The position numbers and the translations under genes are program-made. Shown here piece by piece: positions 49,804 through 58,404 of a stretch of DNA of 64,000 nucleotides. The notes under the pieces were generated by a model, which ran no database searches, was not told where the DNA came from, and was given only the letters and a program-made list of their open reading frames with translations. Source of the stretch: FEN-1219 sp035548835 (GTDB lineage Bacteria > Pseudomonadota > Gammaproteobacteria > Steroidobacterales > Rariloculaceae); assembly GCA_035548835.1 (NCBI GenBank), contig DASZSB010000086.1, positions 32,801 to 96,800 on the forward strand, written 5' to 3'. Numbering within the stretch: the stretch's first letter is position 1; each line of letters opens with the position of its first letter.

Positions 49804-51339
49804 ATGGCTCAGGTAATCAACACGAACGTGCTGTCGCTGAACGCGCAGCGTAACCTGACGACCTCGCAGTCGTCGTTGGCGACGTCGCTGCAGCGCCTGT
49901 CGTCCGGCTTGCGCATCAACAGCGCGAAGGACGACGCGGCGGGTCTTGCGATTTCCGACCGGTTCACCGCGCAGATCCGCGGTCTGAACCAGGCGGTGCG
50001 CAACGCCAGCGACGGTATCTCGCTCGCGCAGACCGCAGAAAGCGCGCTCGGCGAGCTCACGAACAACCTGCAGCGCATCCGCGAAATCGCGGTGCAGGCT
50101 GCGAACGCTTCCAACAGCGCGTCCGACCGCGCCGCTCTGGATCAGGAAGTCCAGCAGCGCATCGCCGAGATTGACCGCATTGCCACGCAGACTTCGTTCA
50201 ACAGCCAGAAGGTGCTCGACGGCACGTTCGGCACGGCGACCTTCCAGGTCGGTGCGAACGTCGGTGAGGCCATCTCGCTGAACCTGTCGACGAGCGTCCG
50301 CGCGACCGCGATCGGCAAGACCGCGGACTACGTCGGCGGCGCCGCCTACAACTCGACGCTGGCCGTCGGTCAGCAGGGCGCGGGCGTCGACGGCACGGCG
50401 CTCAGCGCCGGCGACATCTCGATCACGTTGGGTTCGGGCCAGGCCGTGTCCGTGGTCGCCGCGACCGCGGGTGCCGGCGCCGGCCAGGGCACCTCGAGTG
50501 CCTACGCCAAGGCTGCCGCGATCAACTCGTCGGGTATTGCCGGTCTGACGGCCACGGCCGACACGACGGCCGTGTTCGATCTGGCGGCCACCGCGGTTGC
50601 CGCGACGGTCACCGACTACGATCTCAGCATCAACGGCGTGTCGATCTACTCGAACTACGACGCAACGGCCAACGGTGCGCTGTCGGCCGACTCGGTGGTT
50701 GCGGCTATCAACGCGAATTCCGCGTCGACCGGCGTCACCGCGACGTACGACTCGAGCAACACGCGCGTGACGCTGACGGCGTCCGACGGCCGCGACATCG
50801 CGCTGTCCCAGGGCAATGCCACGACGGGCAACCAGGGCCTGCTCGCGCTCGAGGGCACCAACAACTCGACGAACGTGACCACGGGCTCGATGGCCGCCGC
50901 CGCCGGTGCGACGACGACGAACACGTACCGCGGCAGCATCCGCCTGACGGCCGCGCAGACGATCGCCGTGAGCGGGACCGTCGCGCGCGTCGGCTTCGGT
51001 GCCACGAGCTACGCGCTCGGCAACTCGGCGCTGAACTCGACGTCGGTGACGACGGTGGCCGGTGCCAACACGACCATCGGCCGTGTCGACGCCGCGCTGA
51101 CGACCGTCAGCGGCCTGCGTAGCACCTTCGGCGCCATCCAGAACCGCTTCGATTCGACGATCGCCAGCCTCTCGGCCATCAGCGAGAACCTGCAGGCGTC
51201 GCGCAGCCGGATCCTGGACGCGGACTTCGCGGCCGAGACGGCCTCGCTGACCCGCGCGCAGATCCTCCAGCAGGCCGGCACCGCGATTCTGGCGCAGGCC
51301 AACTCGGCGCCGCAGAGCGTTCTGGCGCTGCTCCGCTAG
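49804..51339 (+). CDS. fliC: Flagellin
   Basis: 511 residues. Conserved D0/D1 at both ends: MAQVINTNVLSLNAQRNLTT with SLQRLSSGLRINSAKDDAAG and LQRIREIAVQAANASNS; and SRSRILDADFAAETASLTRA with QAGTAILAQANSAPQSVLAL at the C-terminus. The middle (about 175-400) is a Thr/Ala/Ser-rich variable region for the exposed domain. It is the only flagellin in the window and has its own sigma-28 promoter and terminator. Confidence 0.97.
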   Translation: MAQVINTNVLSLNAQRNLTTSQSSLATSLQRLSSGLRINSAKDDAAGLAISDRFTAQIRGLNQAVRNASDGISLAQTAESALGELTNNLQRIREIAVQAANASNSASDRAALDQEVQQRIAEIDRIATQTSFNSQKVLDGTFGTATFQVGANVGEAISLNLSTSVRATAIGKTADYVGGAAYNSTLAVGQQGAGVDGTALSAGDISITLGSGQAVSVVAATAGAGAGQGTSSAYAKAAAINSSGIAGLTATADTTAVFDLAATAVAATVTDYDLSINGVSIYSNYDATANGALSADSVVAAINANSASTGVTATYDSSNTRVTLTASDGRDIALSQGNATTGNQGLLALEGTNNSTNVTTGSMAAAAGATTTNTYRGSIRLTAAQTIAVSGTVARVGFGATSYALGNSALNSTSVTTVAGANTTIGRVDAALTTVSGLRSTFGAIQNRFDSTIASLSAISENLQASRSRILDADFAAETASLTRAQILQQAGTAILAQANSAPQSVLALLR

Positions 51340-51391
51340 GGAGTGAGCGCATGACGCGGGACGGAGCCCGCGTTTGAAGAGGTAACGGTAG

Positions 51392-51425
51392 CGGGGCGGC
51401 ACGCGCAAACGTGCCGCCCCGTTTT
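51392..51425 (+). terminator. Intrinsic terminator of the flagellin gene
   Basis: CGGGGCGGCACG (51392-51403) pairs perfectly with CGTGCCGCCCCG (51410-51421) around CGCAAA, followed by TTTT. It lies 52 bp after the flagellin stop. Confidence 0.9.
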
Positions 51426-51474
51426 GCCAACCACGCGAGGTGCGCCAACGGCCTCGCACTCCGGGGACACAACG

Positions 51475-51840
51475 ATGGTGGGTAACCTGACTGCAGTTAC
51501 CGCGGCCCCTGCAAAGGCGTCCGCGCCGTCGGCCAGGAATGCGGCGGCTCCCGCGGCGCAAGCCGGCAAGAGTGCGCCAGCAACCGGCGAAGGTTTGCCG
51601 GTGGGGCAGGCCGCGGCGTCCGCCGCGCAGATCGAGCGGGCCGCGCGCAGGCTGAACGAGACGCTGGCGGCGACCAACCGGAGCCTGAGCTTCCGCATCG
51701 ACAAAGGCAGCGGCAGGACCGTGATCACCGTGGTGGACGCGGCCACGCAGGAGGTCGTCCGGCAGATTCCGTCGGAGGACATGCTGGCCCTCTCGCATGC
51801 GCTCGAGCGCTCGGGCGGTCTGCTCGACGCCGAAGCCTGA
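51475..51840 (+). CDS. flaG: FlaG family protein
   Basis: 121 residues. An Ala/Pro/Ser-rich N-terminal half is followed by the FlaG domain (about 58-118): RRLNETLAATNRSLSFRIDK with VVDAATQEVVRQIPSEDMLA. FlaG affects filament length in several polarly flagellated bacteria. It sits in the usual flagellin-flaG-fliD order. The flagellin terminator separates it from fliC, so it depends on read-through or on a promoter I cannot identify. Confidence 0.92.
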   Translation: MVGNLTAVTAAPAKASAPSARNAAAPAAQAGKSAPATGEGLPVGQAAASAAQIERAARRLNETLAATNRSLSFRIDKGSGRTVITVVDAATQEVVRQIPSEDMLALSHALERSGGLLDAEA

Positions 51841-51843
51841 GCG

Positions 51844-51859
51844 TGGCACGCATCTTGCT
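51844..51859 (+). promoter_or_regulatory. Sigma-54 promoter for fliDST
   Basis: TGGCACGCATCTTGCT is a perfect consensus match, GG at 51845-51846 and GC at 51857-51858. Predicted start near 51870, 44 bases before the fliD ATG. It begins 3 bases after the flaG stop. Confidence 0.92.
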
Positions 51860-51913
51860 CAACGCTGGCGAGCGGCGCTGAGCCGCGCGGTCGAGGCACA
51901 CACGGATCGGCAT

Positions 51914-53290
51914 ATGGGCACCATCGTCACATCGGGAGTCGGCTCCGGGCTCGACGTTGCCGGGCTCGTCACGAAGCTCGTCACGGCCGAGGGTCAGGCG
52001 CCCACCACGCGCCTGAATCAGCAGGAGGCCGACGTCCAGGGCAAGCTGTCGGCGATCGGCAGCCTGCGTTCCGCACTGTCGACGTTCAACGACGCCGTCA
52101 GCGCGCTGAAGGACATCAACCGTTTTCAGGGCCGCCAGGCGACATTGTCGTCGTCTGACTTCCTGACGGCGACGACGGATTCCAGTGCGGTACCCGGCAG
52201 CTACTCGATCGAGGTGCAGCAGCTCGCGAGCGCGCAGAAGCTGCAGTCCGCGGCGTTCGAGTCGCCGACCACGGCGGTCGGCACCGGCACGCTGCGGATC
52301 GTCGCGGGCGGTCAGAACTACGACATCACGATCGACGGCACGAACAACACGCTGGCCCAGATCGCGAATGCGATCAATTCCTCGGCGGCCGGCAGCAAGC
52401 TGATCGCGAGCGTGATCACGGGTGCGAGCGAGTCGCGACTCACGATCGCCGCGCGCGATACCGGCGCTGCGAACGGCATGACGATCACGCAGAGCGGCGG
52501 CGACGGCGGGCTCGCCAAGCTCACTTATCCGCCGTCCGGCAGCGGCATGACGCAGCTGACGGCCGCGCTCGATACACGTGTTCTGATCGACGGCGTCGTG
52601 GCCACGAGCCCGACCGACACGATCACCGGCGCGATCCAGGGCGTCACGCTGACGGCGAAGGCCGTGAACGCTTCGGGCGAGACCACCTCCCTGAACGTCG
52701 ACTACGATCGCGCGGCCGCGCGCAAGTCGATCGACAGCTTCGTCAACGCCTACAACTCGCTGGTCAAGACGATCGGCACGCTGACCAGCTACAACGCGAC
52801 GACGAAGCAGGGAGCGCCGCTGTTCGGCGACACGGGCGTGCAGAACATCGCGTCGCAGCTGCGGCGCGTGATCGCATCGAACGTGGCCGGGGCGGACACG
52901 TCCACGCAGGCACTGGCCCAGATCGGCATCAGCGCGCAGCTGGACGGCACATTGACCGTCGACAGCACGCGGCTCGATGCCGCGTTTACGAACGACTTCG
53001 ACGCCATCGGCCAGCTGTTCTCGAAGGACGGCGCCGGCGTCGCGGTCAAGCTCGACGGCCTGCTGCAGCAGTACGTCGGCACGGACGGACTGTTCGACAA
53101 GCGCACCGCGAGCCTGAACGCGTCGATCAAGGACATCGACGATCAACGCAACCAGCTGACGGATCGTCTGAATGCGTTGAAGGACCGTTACACCAAGCAG
53201 TTCAACGCGCTCGACAGCCTGCTCGCGAAGCTGCAGAGCGACAGCAACTATCTGACACAACAACTCAGCAAGCTGCCGGGTTTCGGTTAG
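51914..53290 (+). CDS. fliD: Filament cap protein FliD (HAP2)
   Basis: 458 residues. N-terminal TSGVGSGLDVAGLVTKLVTA with SAIGSLRSALSTFNDAVSAL, variable central domain, and C-terminal coiled coil DRLNALKDRYTKQFNALDSL with LAKLQSDSNYLTQQL. It caps the filament and folds incoming flagellin. ATG at 51914 is chosen as it begins the conserved terminus. Confidence 0.96.
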   Translation: MGTIVTSGVGSGLDVAGLVTKLVTAEGQAPTTRLNQQEADVQGKLSAIGSLRSALSTFNDAVSALKDINRFQGRQATLSSSDFLTATTDSSAVPGSYSIEVQQLASAQKLQSAAFESPTTAVGTGTLRIVAGGQNYDITIDGTNNTLAQIANAINSSAAGSKLIASVITGASESRLTIAARDTGAANGMTITQSGGDGGLAKLTYPPSGSGMTQLTAALDTRVLIDGVVATSPTDTITGAIQGVTLTAKAVNASGETTSLNVDYDRAAARKSIDSFVNAYNSLVKTIGTLTSYNATTKQGAPLFGDTGVQNIASQLRRVIASNVAGADTSTQALAQIGISAQLDGTLTVDSTRLDAAFTNDFDAIGQLFSKDGAGVAVKLDGLLQQYVGTDGLFDKRTASLNASIKDIDDQRNQLTDRLNALKDRYTKQFNALDSLLAKLQSDSNYLTQQLSKLPGFG

Positions 53291-53320
53291 CAGGCGGCGA
53301 AGCGCACGAAGGACGAAGTC

Positions 53321-53710
53321 ATGAGCCATTCGGGACTGCAGAATTACAGGGCAATGGGGGCCTATACCCACCTCGCCGACGCGACACCGTACCAGGTGGT
53401 CCAGCTCATGCTGGACACCGTGCTGACCCGTGTCGCGGAAGCCACCGGGCATCTCGAGCGCGGCGAGGTTGCGGCCAAGGGCGAGAAGATCGGCAAGGCG
53501 CTCGGAATCATCGAGGCGCTGACGCTCGGTCTCGACAAGGCCGGCGGCGGCGAGATCGCCGCCAATCTCGAGCGGCTGTACGACTACATGTCGCGCACGC
53601 TGCTGCGCGCGCAGCTCGAGAATCGCAGCGACCTGCTGAAGGAGGTCACTTCGCTGCTGCGCGAGATCAAGCTCGGCTGGGAAGGCATCGCGCCGGCAGC
53701 GAAGGCCTGA
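53321..53710 (+). CDS. fliS: Flagellin export chaperone FliS
   Basis: 129 residues, four-helix FliS fold. YRAMGAYTHLADATPYQVVQ with LMLDTVLTRVAEA at the start and LYDYMSRTLLRAQLENRSDL with REIKLGWEGI near the end are typical. It holds flagellin monomers before export. Lies 30 bp after fliD. Confidence 0.93.
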   Translation: MSHSGLQNYRAMGAYTHLADATPYQVVQLMLDTVLTRVAEATGHLERGEVAAKGEKIGKALGIIEALTLGLDKAGGGEIAANLERLYDYMSRTLLRAQLENRSDLLKEVTSLLREIKLGWEGIAPAAKA

Positions 53711-53714
53711 CGCC

Positions 53715-54029
53715 GTGACGACGACGCTCGACACCCTGCTCGAACTGACGGACCGCGTACAGGCGGCAATCGACACCGGCGATTGGCAGCGCGCCAACCA
53801 GCTCGAGGTCGAACGGCGCGCGCAGCTCGAGGATCTCGTGCTCGCGCAGCGCAATGCCGCCGCGCTGGCGCCGGCTCTGGCCAGCCTGCGGGACCGTACC
53901 TACCGGCTCGTCGGGCTCGTGGAGCACCACCGGCGGCGCGTGCTGCGCGAGGCCACCATGGTCAGCACGGGGCACGCCGCGGCTGCGCGCTACGTGGAGA
54001 CCCAGGGGGGCGACGGGCCCTCGGATTAG
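53715..54029 (+). CDS. fliT: FliT-like flagellar chaperone
   Basis: 104 residues, helical, GTG start 4 bp after fliS. LLELTDRVQAAIDTGDWQRA with EVERRAQLEDLV and the C-terminal helix RTYRLVGLVEHHRRRVLREA fit the FliT group, which chaperones FliD. Sequence identity in this family is low, so the name rests on size, helix pattern and the fliD-fliS-fliT order. Confidence 0.78.
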   Translation: MTTTLDTLLELTDRVQAAIDTGDWQRANQLEVERRAQLEDLVLAQRNAAALAPALASLRDRTYRLVGLVEHHRRRVLREATMVSTGHAAAARYVETQGGDGPSD

Positions 54030-54067
54030 CTTCCGCACGCAACAAACGGGCTCGGCAGCCACTGCAA

Positions 54068-54097
54068 CTGTCAAAATTGCGAGCCACTGCACATAAT
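54068..54097 (+). promoter_or_regulatory. Candidate sigma-70 promoter for the fleQ-like gene
   Basis: CTGTCA (54068-54073) and CATAAT (54092-54097) are separated by 18 bases, in a locally AT-rich patch. The activator gene would need a promoter outside its own cascade. No sigma-54 or sigma-28 motif is visible between 54030 and 54300. Confidence 0.4.
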
Positions 54098-54165
54098 TTT
54101 CGGCCGCGCTGCATAACATAACGAGCCATGGAGATCGCAGGGTTCGTGACGGCGGTCTCTCCCGG

Positions 54166-54183
54166 CGACGGGTTCGCCCGTCG
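54166..54183 (+). promoter_or_regulatory. UUCG-capped hairpin in the leader of the fleQ-like gene
   Basis: CGACGGG (54166-54172), TTCG loop, CCCGTCG (54177-54183): a 7-bp perfect stem with a very stable tetraloop. It lies inside an apparently long leader of about 200 bases before the ATG at 54305. Confidence 0.55.
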
Positions 54184-54304
54184 GACGAAACACGTGATGG
54201 AACAGCCAGGTAGCTGATTTCGCGTCACATGGGTTGGTCGGGGCTCGATCCGGTGGCTGGACGAGCGACCCGCGCAGCGGCAAGAGGCCGCGAAGGTGCA
54301 GTCA

Positions 54305-55288
<984 letters not shown>

Positions 55289-55320
55289 CCGCAAGGCCCA
55301 CCTGACGTAGTCCGTCCCGC

Positions 55321-55351
55321 GCCGCGACACCCGCTGCGCGGGCGCGGCTTT
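55321..55351 (+). terminator. Terminator-like hairpin after the fleQ-like gene
   Basis: GCCGCG (55321-55326) with CGCGGC (55343-55348), inner CCCGC (55330-55334) with GCGGG (55338-55342), followed by TTTCG. It isolates the fleQ-like gene from the sigma-54-driven fleSR unit. Confidence 0.6.
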
Positions 55352-55464
55352 CGCGGCGTCGTTTCGTCACGGGCAGCCGATTTTCCGCGCCGCGGGCGTC
55401 AATCTGTTGACGCTCGAGCGTTCCACGGGTCGTGCAACCCGCGCCGCTGCTCGGTTTTTCGAGC

Positions 55465-55480
55465 AGGCATGGATCTTGCT
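55465..55480 (+). promoter_or_regulatory. Sigma-54 promoter for fleSR
   Basis: AGGCATGGATCTTGCT: GG at 55466-55467, GC at 55478-55479, 10 bases between and a perfect TTGCT -12 element. Predicted start near 55491, 15 bases before the fleS ATG. This fits activation of fleSR by the FleQ-type protein. Confidence 0.8.
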
Positions 55481-55505
55481 CCAGCGCGTTGCGAGGTACT
55501 GAACA

Positions 55506-56708
55506 ATGGCCGACCCAAGTCTGGCAATCGAACCGGCAGCGCCGCTCGGCGAGCTCGAGAAGGCGTTCGCCGTCTTCAATCGTCTCTCCGCGGAGCTCAA
55601 GAGCTCGTATCAGGTGCTGCAGCAGCGCGCCGCGGCCCTGACGGCCGAGCTCGAGGAGGCGCGCAGCGCACGCCAGCGCGCGACAAACGAAGCGGAGCGA
55701 ACCGCGGAGCGGCTGCGCTCGCTGCTCGGCACGCTGCCGGCAGGCGTGGTCGTCGTCGACGAGGCCGGTCTGATCCAGGAATACAACCGCGCGGCGGAAG
55801 AGCTGCTGGGCCCGAATCTCGCGGGAACACCGTGGCAGAACGTGGCGCGAGCGATGCTCGATCATCCGCTCTCCGCGGGCGGCGATTGGCTCACGAGAGG
55901 CGGGCGGCGCGTGTCGATCGCGACGAGTCTGCTGCCGCAGCAGTCGGCCCGCATCATTCTGTTGAACGACGTCACCGAAACGCGGGCGCTGCAGGAGCTC
56001 GTGAGCCGCAATCAACGGCTCTCGGCCATCGGCAAGATGGCCGCGAGCCTCGCGCACCAGATCCGCACGCCGCTCGCCGGTGCGCTGCTGTACCTCTCGC
56101 AGTGCCGCTCCCGGCGCGACGAAGCACAGCGCTCCGTGTTGCTCGAGAAAGGCATCGACCGGCTGCGGCACCTGGACCTGCTCGTGCAGGACATGCTGGT
56201 GTTCGCTCGCGGCAAGGGCCCGGGCGAGCGCGTCCGCGTGGCCGATCTGTTCAGGGCCGTGCACGACGCCGCGACGGCGGTAAAGCCGCAAGGCGCGCAT
56301 CTCGTCATCGACGGCACCGACACGCTGGTCGAGCTCGACGGCAACCGGACCGCGCTGACGGCCGCGCTCACGAATCTGATCAACAACGCGTTCGAGTCCG
56401 CACCGAACGTCGTCGTGACGCTGAAGGCACGGGTTCGCGGCGATCGCGTGGAGTTCACGGTGCACGACAACGGCCCTGGCATCGCGCCGAGCCTCCAGTC
56501 GCGTGTGTTCGAGCCGTTCTTCTCGACGCGGGCCGCCGGCACGGGTCTCGGGCTCGCCGTCGTGAAGACCGTGACCGAGGCTCACGGCGGCGCCCTGGTG
56601 CTGAATTCCACGCCGGAGCGCGGCACGAGCATAGAGCTCGACCTGCCGCGCAACGCCGCCGTCGATCCGCCACTGCCCGCCGCCGGCGAAGTCCGGGAGG
56701 TTGCATGA
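55506..56708 (+). CDS. fleS: Flagellar sensor histidine kinase FleS
   Basis: 400 residues, no membrane segment, so cytoplasmic. A coiled coil (about 30-72) leads to a PAS domain (about 73-165, LLGTLPAGVVVVDEAGLIQE), then the phosphoacceptor His in MAASLAHQIRTPLAGALLYL, and ATPase boxes NLINNAFESAP, DNGPGIAP and AAGTGLGLAVVKT. FleS/FlrB phosphorylates FleR/FlrC for class III gene expression. The stop overlaps the fleR ATG by 4 bp. Confidence 0.93.
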   Translation: MADPSLAIEPAAPLGELEKAFAVFNRLSAELKSSYQVLQQRAAALTAELEEARSARQRATNEAERTAERLRSLLGTLPAGVVVVDEAGLIQEYNRAAEELLGPNLAGTPWQNVARAMLDHPLSAGGDWLTRGGRRVSIATSLLPQQSARIILLNDVTETRALQELVSRNQRLSAIGKMAASLAHQIRTPLAGALLYLSQCRSRRDEAQRSVLLEKGIDRLRHLDLLVQDMLVFARGKGPGERVRVADLFRAVHDAATAVKPQGAHLVIDGTDTLVELDGNRTALTAALTNLINNAFESAPNVVVTLKARVRGDRVEFTVHDNGPGIAPSLQSRVFEPFFSTRAAGTGLGLAVVKTVTEAHGGALVLNSTPERGTSIELDLPRNAAVDPPLPAAGEVREVA

Positions 56709-58048
56709 GCCACGCCACCGTTCTGGTCGTCGAAGACGACCGCCCTCTGCAGGACGCGCTCGTCAGCACGCTCGAAACCGCGGGGTTCAACGTGCTCGCG
56801 GCCGCGGACGGCGGCGAAGCCCTGAAAGTGCTGAACGACACCCCGGTCGACCTCATCGTCAGCGACGTGCAGATGCAGCCGGTCGACGGCCGCGAGCTGC
56901 TGCGCCGGCTGCAGCAGCGGCCATCCGCGCCGCCCGTGCTGCTGATGACCGCCTACGGCACGATCGAGCAGGCCGTGGCCGCCATGCGCGACGGCGCCGC
57001 GGACTATCTCGTGAAGCCGTTCGAGGCCGAAGAGCTCGAGCGGCGCGTCGCGCGTTACGCGCGGCCGGCGGCGGCTGCCGGGCGCGGCGGCTCCGAGCCC
57101 GTGGCCGAGGATCCGCGCAGCCGCGCGCTGCTCGAGCTCGCGCTGCGCGTTGCCCAGAGCGACGTGACGGTTCTCTTGAACGGCGAGAGCGGCACGGGCA
57201 AGGAAGTGCTGGCGCGCTTCATCCATACGCACTCGAAGCGCAATGCCGGCCCGTTCGTGGCCGTGAACTGCGCGGCGATCCCGGAGCAGATGCTGGAGGC
57301 GCTGCTGTTCGGCTACGAGAAGGGCGCCTTCACGGGCGCGCAGGCGCGCAGCATCGGCAAGTTCGTGCAGGCGAGCGGCGGCACGCTGCTGCTCGACGAG
57401 ATCACCGAGATGGATCTCGCGCTGCAGTCGAAGCTGCTGCGCGTGCTCCAGGAACGCGAGGTGGAACCGCTCGGCGCCAGCAAGCCCATCGCGCTCGACG
57501 TGCGCGTGATCGCCACGAGCAACCGCGATCTCGAGCTGGCGGTGCGCGACGGCACGTTCCGCGAGGATCTCTACTACCGGCTCAGCGTGTTCCCGCTGAA
57601 GATTCCGCCGCTGCGCGAGCGGCGCGGCGACGTGGTCGCGCTGGCGCAGCGCTTCGTGGCCATGCGGGCCGCGCGCCCGCTGCCGTTGTCGGCCGGGGCC
57701 ATGGCGCGGCTCGCGGCGCACTCGTGGCCCGGCAACGTGCGCGAGCTCGAGAACGTCATGCAGCGTGCGTTGTTGCTGTCGGACGGCGAGCCGCAGATCG
57801 AGGCCCATCATCTCGGGCTCGCCGAGGCCGCGGTGCGCGAGCTGCCGGGCCAGGTGCGCGCACCGGCCGCCGATCTGGCCGGCGAGATGTGGGAGGAAGA
57901 GACGCGGCGCATCGTGACGGCGCTCGAGATGCATCAGGGCGTGCGCAAGCAGGCCGCCGAGCAGCTCGGCATCAGCGACCGCACGTTGCGCTACAAGCTG
58001 CAGAAGATGCGCGCCGCTGGCCTCCGGGTGCCCGGCGACCGCGTCTGA
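56705..58048 (+). CDS. fleR: Flagellar sigma-54 response regulator FleR
   Basis: 447 residues, three domains. Receiver (about 5-118) with Asp11-Asp12, acceptor Asp54 in LIVSDVQMQPVDG and Lys in YLVKPFEAE; AAA+ (about 135-365) with LLNGESGTGKEVLARF, GYEKGAFTGAQARS, and GGTLLLDEITEMDLALQS; Fis-type HTH at the end (RKQAAEQLGISDRTLRYKLQ). It activates sigma-54 promoters of the rod, hook and cap units. Confidence 0.95.
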   Translation: MSHATVLVVEDDRPLQDALVSTLETAGFNVLAAADGGEALKVLNDTPVDLIVSDVQMQPVDGRELLRRLQQRPSAPPVLLMTAYGTIEQAVAAMRDGAADYLVKPFEAEELERRVARYARPAAAAGRGGSEPVAEDPRSRALLELALRVAQSDVTVLLNGESGTGKEVLARFIHTHSKRNAGPFVAVNCAAIPEQMLEALLFGYEKGAFTGAQARSIGKFVQASGGTLLLDEITEMDLALQSKLLRVLQEREVEPLGASKPIALDVRVIATSNRDLELAVRDGTFREDLYYRLSVFPLKIPPLRERRGDVVALAQRFVAMRAARPLPLSAGAMARLAAHSWPGNVRELENVMQRALLLSDGEPQIEAHHLGLAEAAVRELPGQVRAPAADLAGEMWEEETRRIVTALEMHQGVRKQAAEQLGISDRTLRYKLQKMRAAGLRVPGDRV

Positions 58049-58067
58049 AGAATACGGAGGCACGACC

Positions 58068-58382
58068 ATGAGCGGAGTCGAAATGACACGCATGCTGGCC
58101 GAGATGCAGCGGCTGGCCGCGACGGCCGACGCGCGGCACGACACGGTGACGCACGAAACCGGCGGCTTCGCCGAGCTGCTGCAGTCGTCGATCGATGCCG
58201 TGAATCGCGCGCAGAGCACGGCGACGGACATGGCGGCTGCACTCGAGCGCGGCGACAAGTCCGTCACGCTGCCCGAGGTCATGATCGCGCTGCAGAAGGC
58301 GAGCCTCTCGTTCCAGGCCATGACGGAGGTGCGCAACCGCCTCGTCAGTGCCTACCAGGAAGTCATGAGCATGCCGATCTAG
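58068..58382 (+). CDS. fliE: Flagellar hook-basal body protein FliE
   Basis: 104 residues. GFAELLQSSIDAVNRAQSTA with AALERGDKSVTLPEVMIALQ and SFQAMTEVRNRLVSAYQEVM match FliE, which links the MS ring to the rod. It starts 19 bp after fleR with a GGAGG site and has no visible promoter of its own. Confidence 0.95.
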   Translation: MSGVEMTRMLAEMQRLAATADARHDTVTHETGGFAELLQSSIDAVNRAQSTATDMAAALERGDKSVTLPEVMIALQKASLSFQAMTEVRNRLVSAYQEVMSMPI

Positions 58383-58404
58383 CTCCCGCTGAACGAGGAC
58401 CCCT

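Noticed and set aside
45457..51849. A 2130-codon open frame on the minus strand across flgJ, flgK, flgL, flagellin and flaG
   Set aside because: It lies antisense to well-identified flagellar genes, is dominated by Arg, Ala, Val and His as expected for high-GC antisense frames, and has no recognisable domain.
55469..58048. A long alternative plus-strand frame over fleS that continues in frame with fleR
   Set aside because: Over fleS it is an out-of-frame Arg/Ala-rich reading; only the fleR part after 56705 is real.
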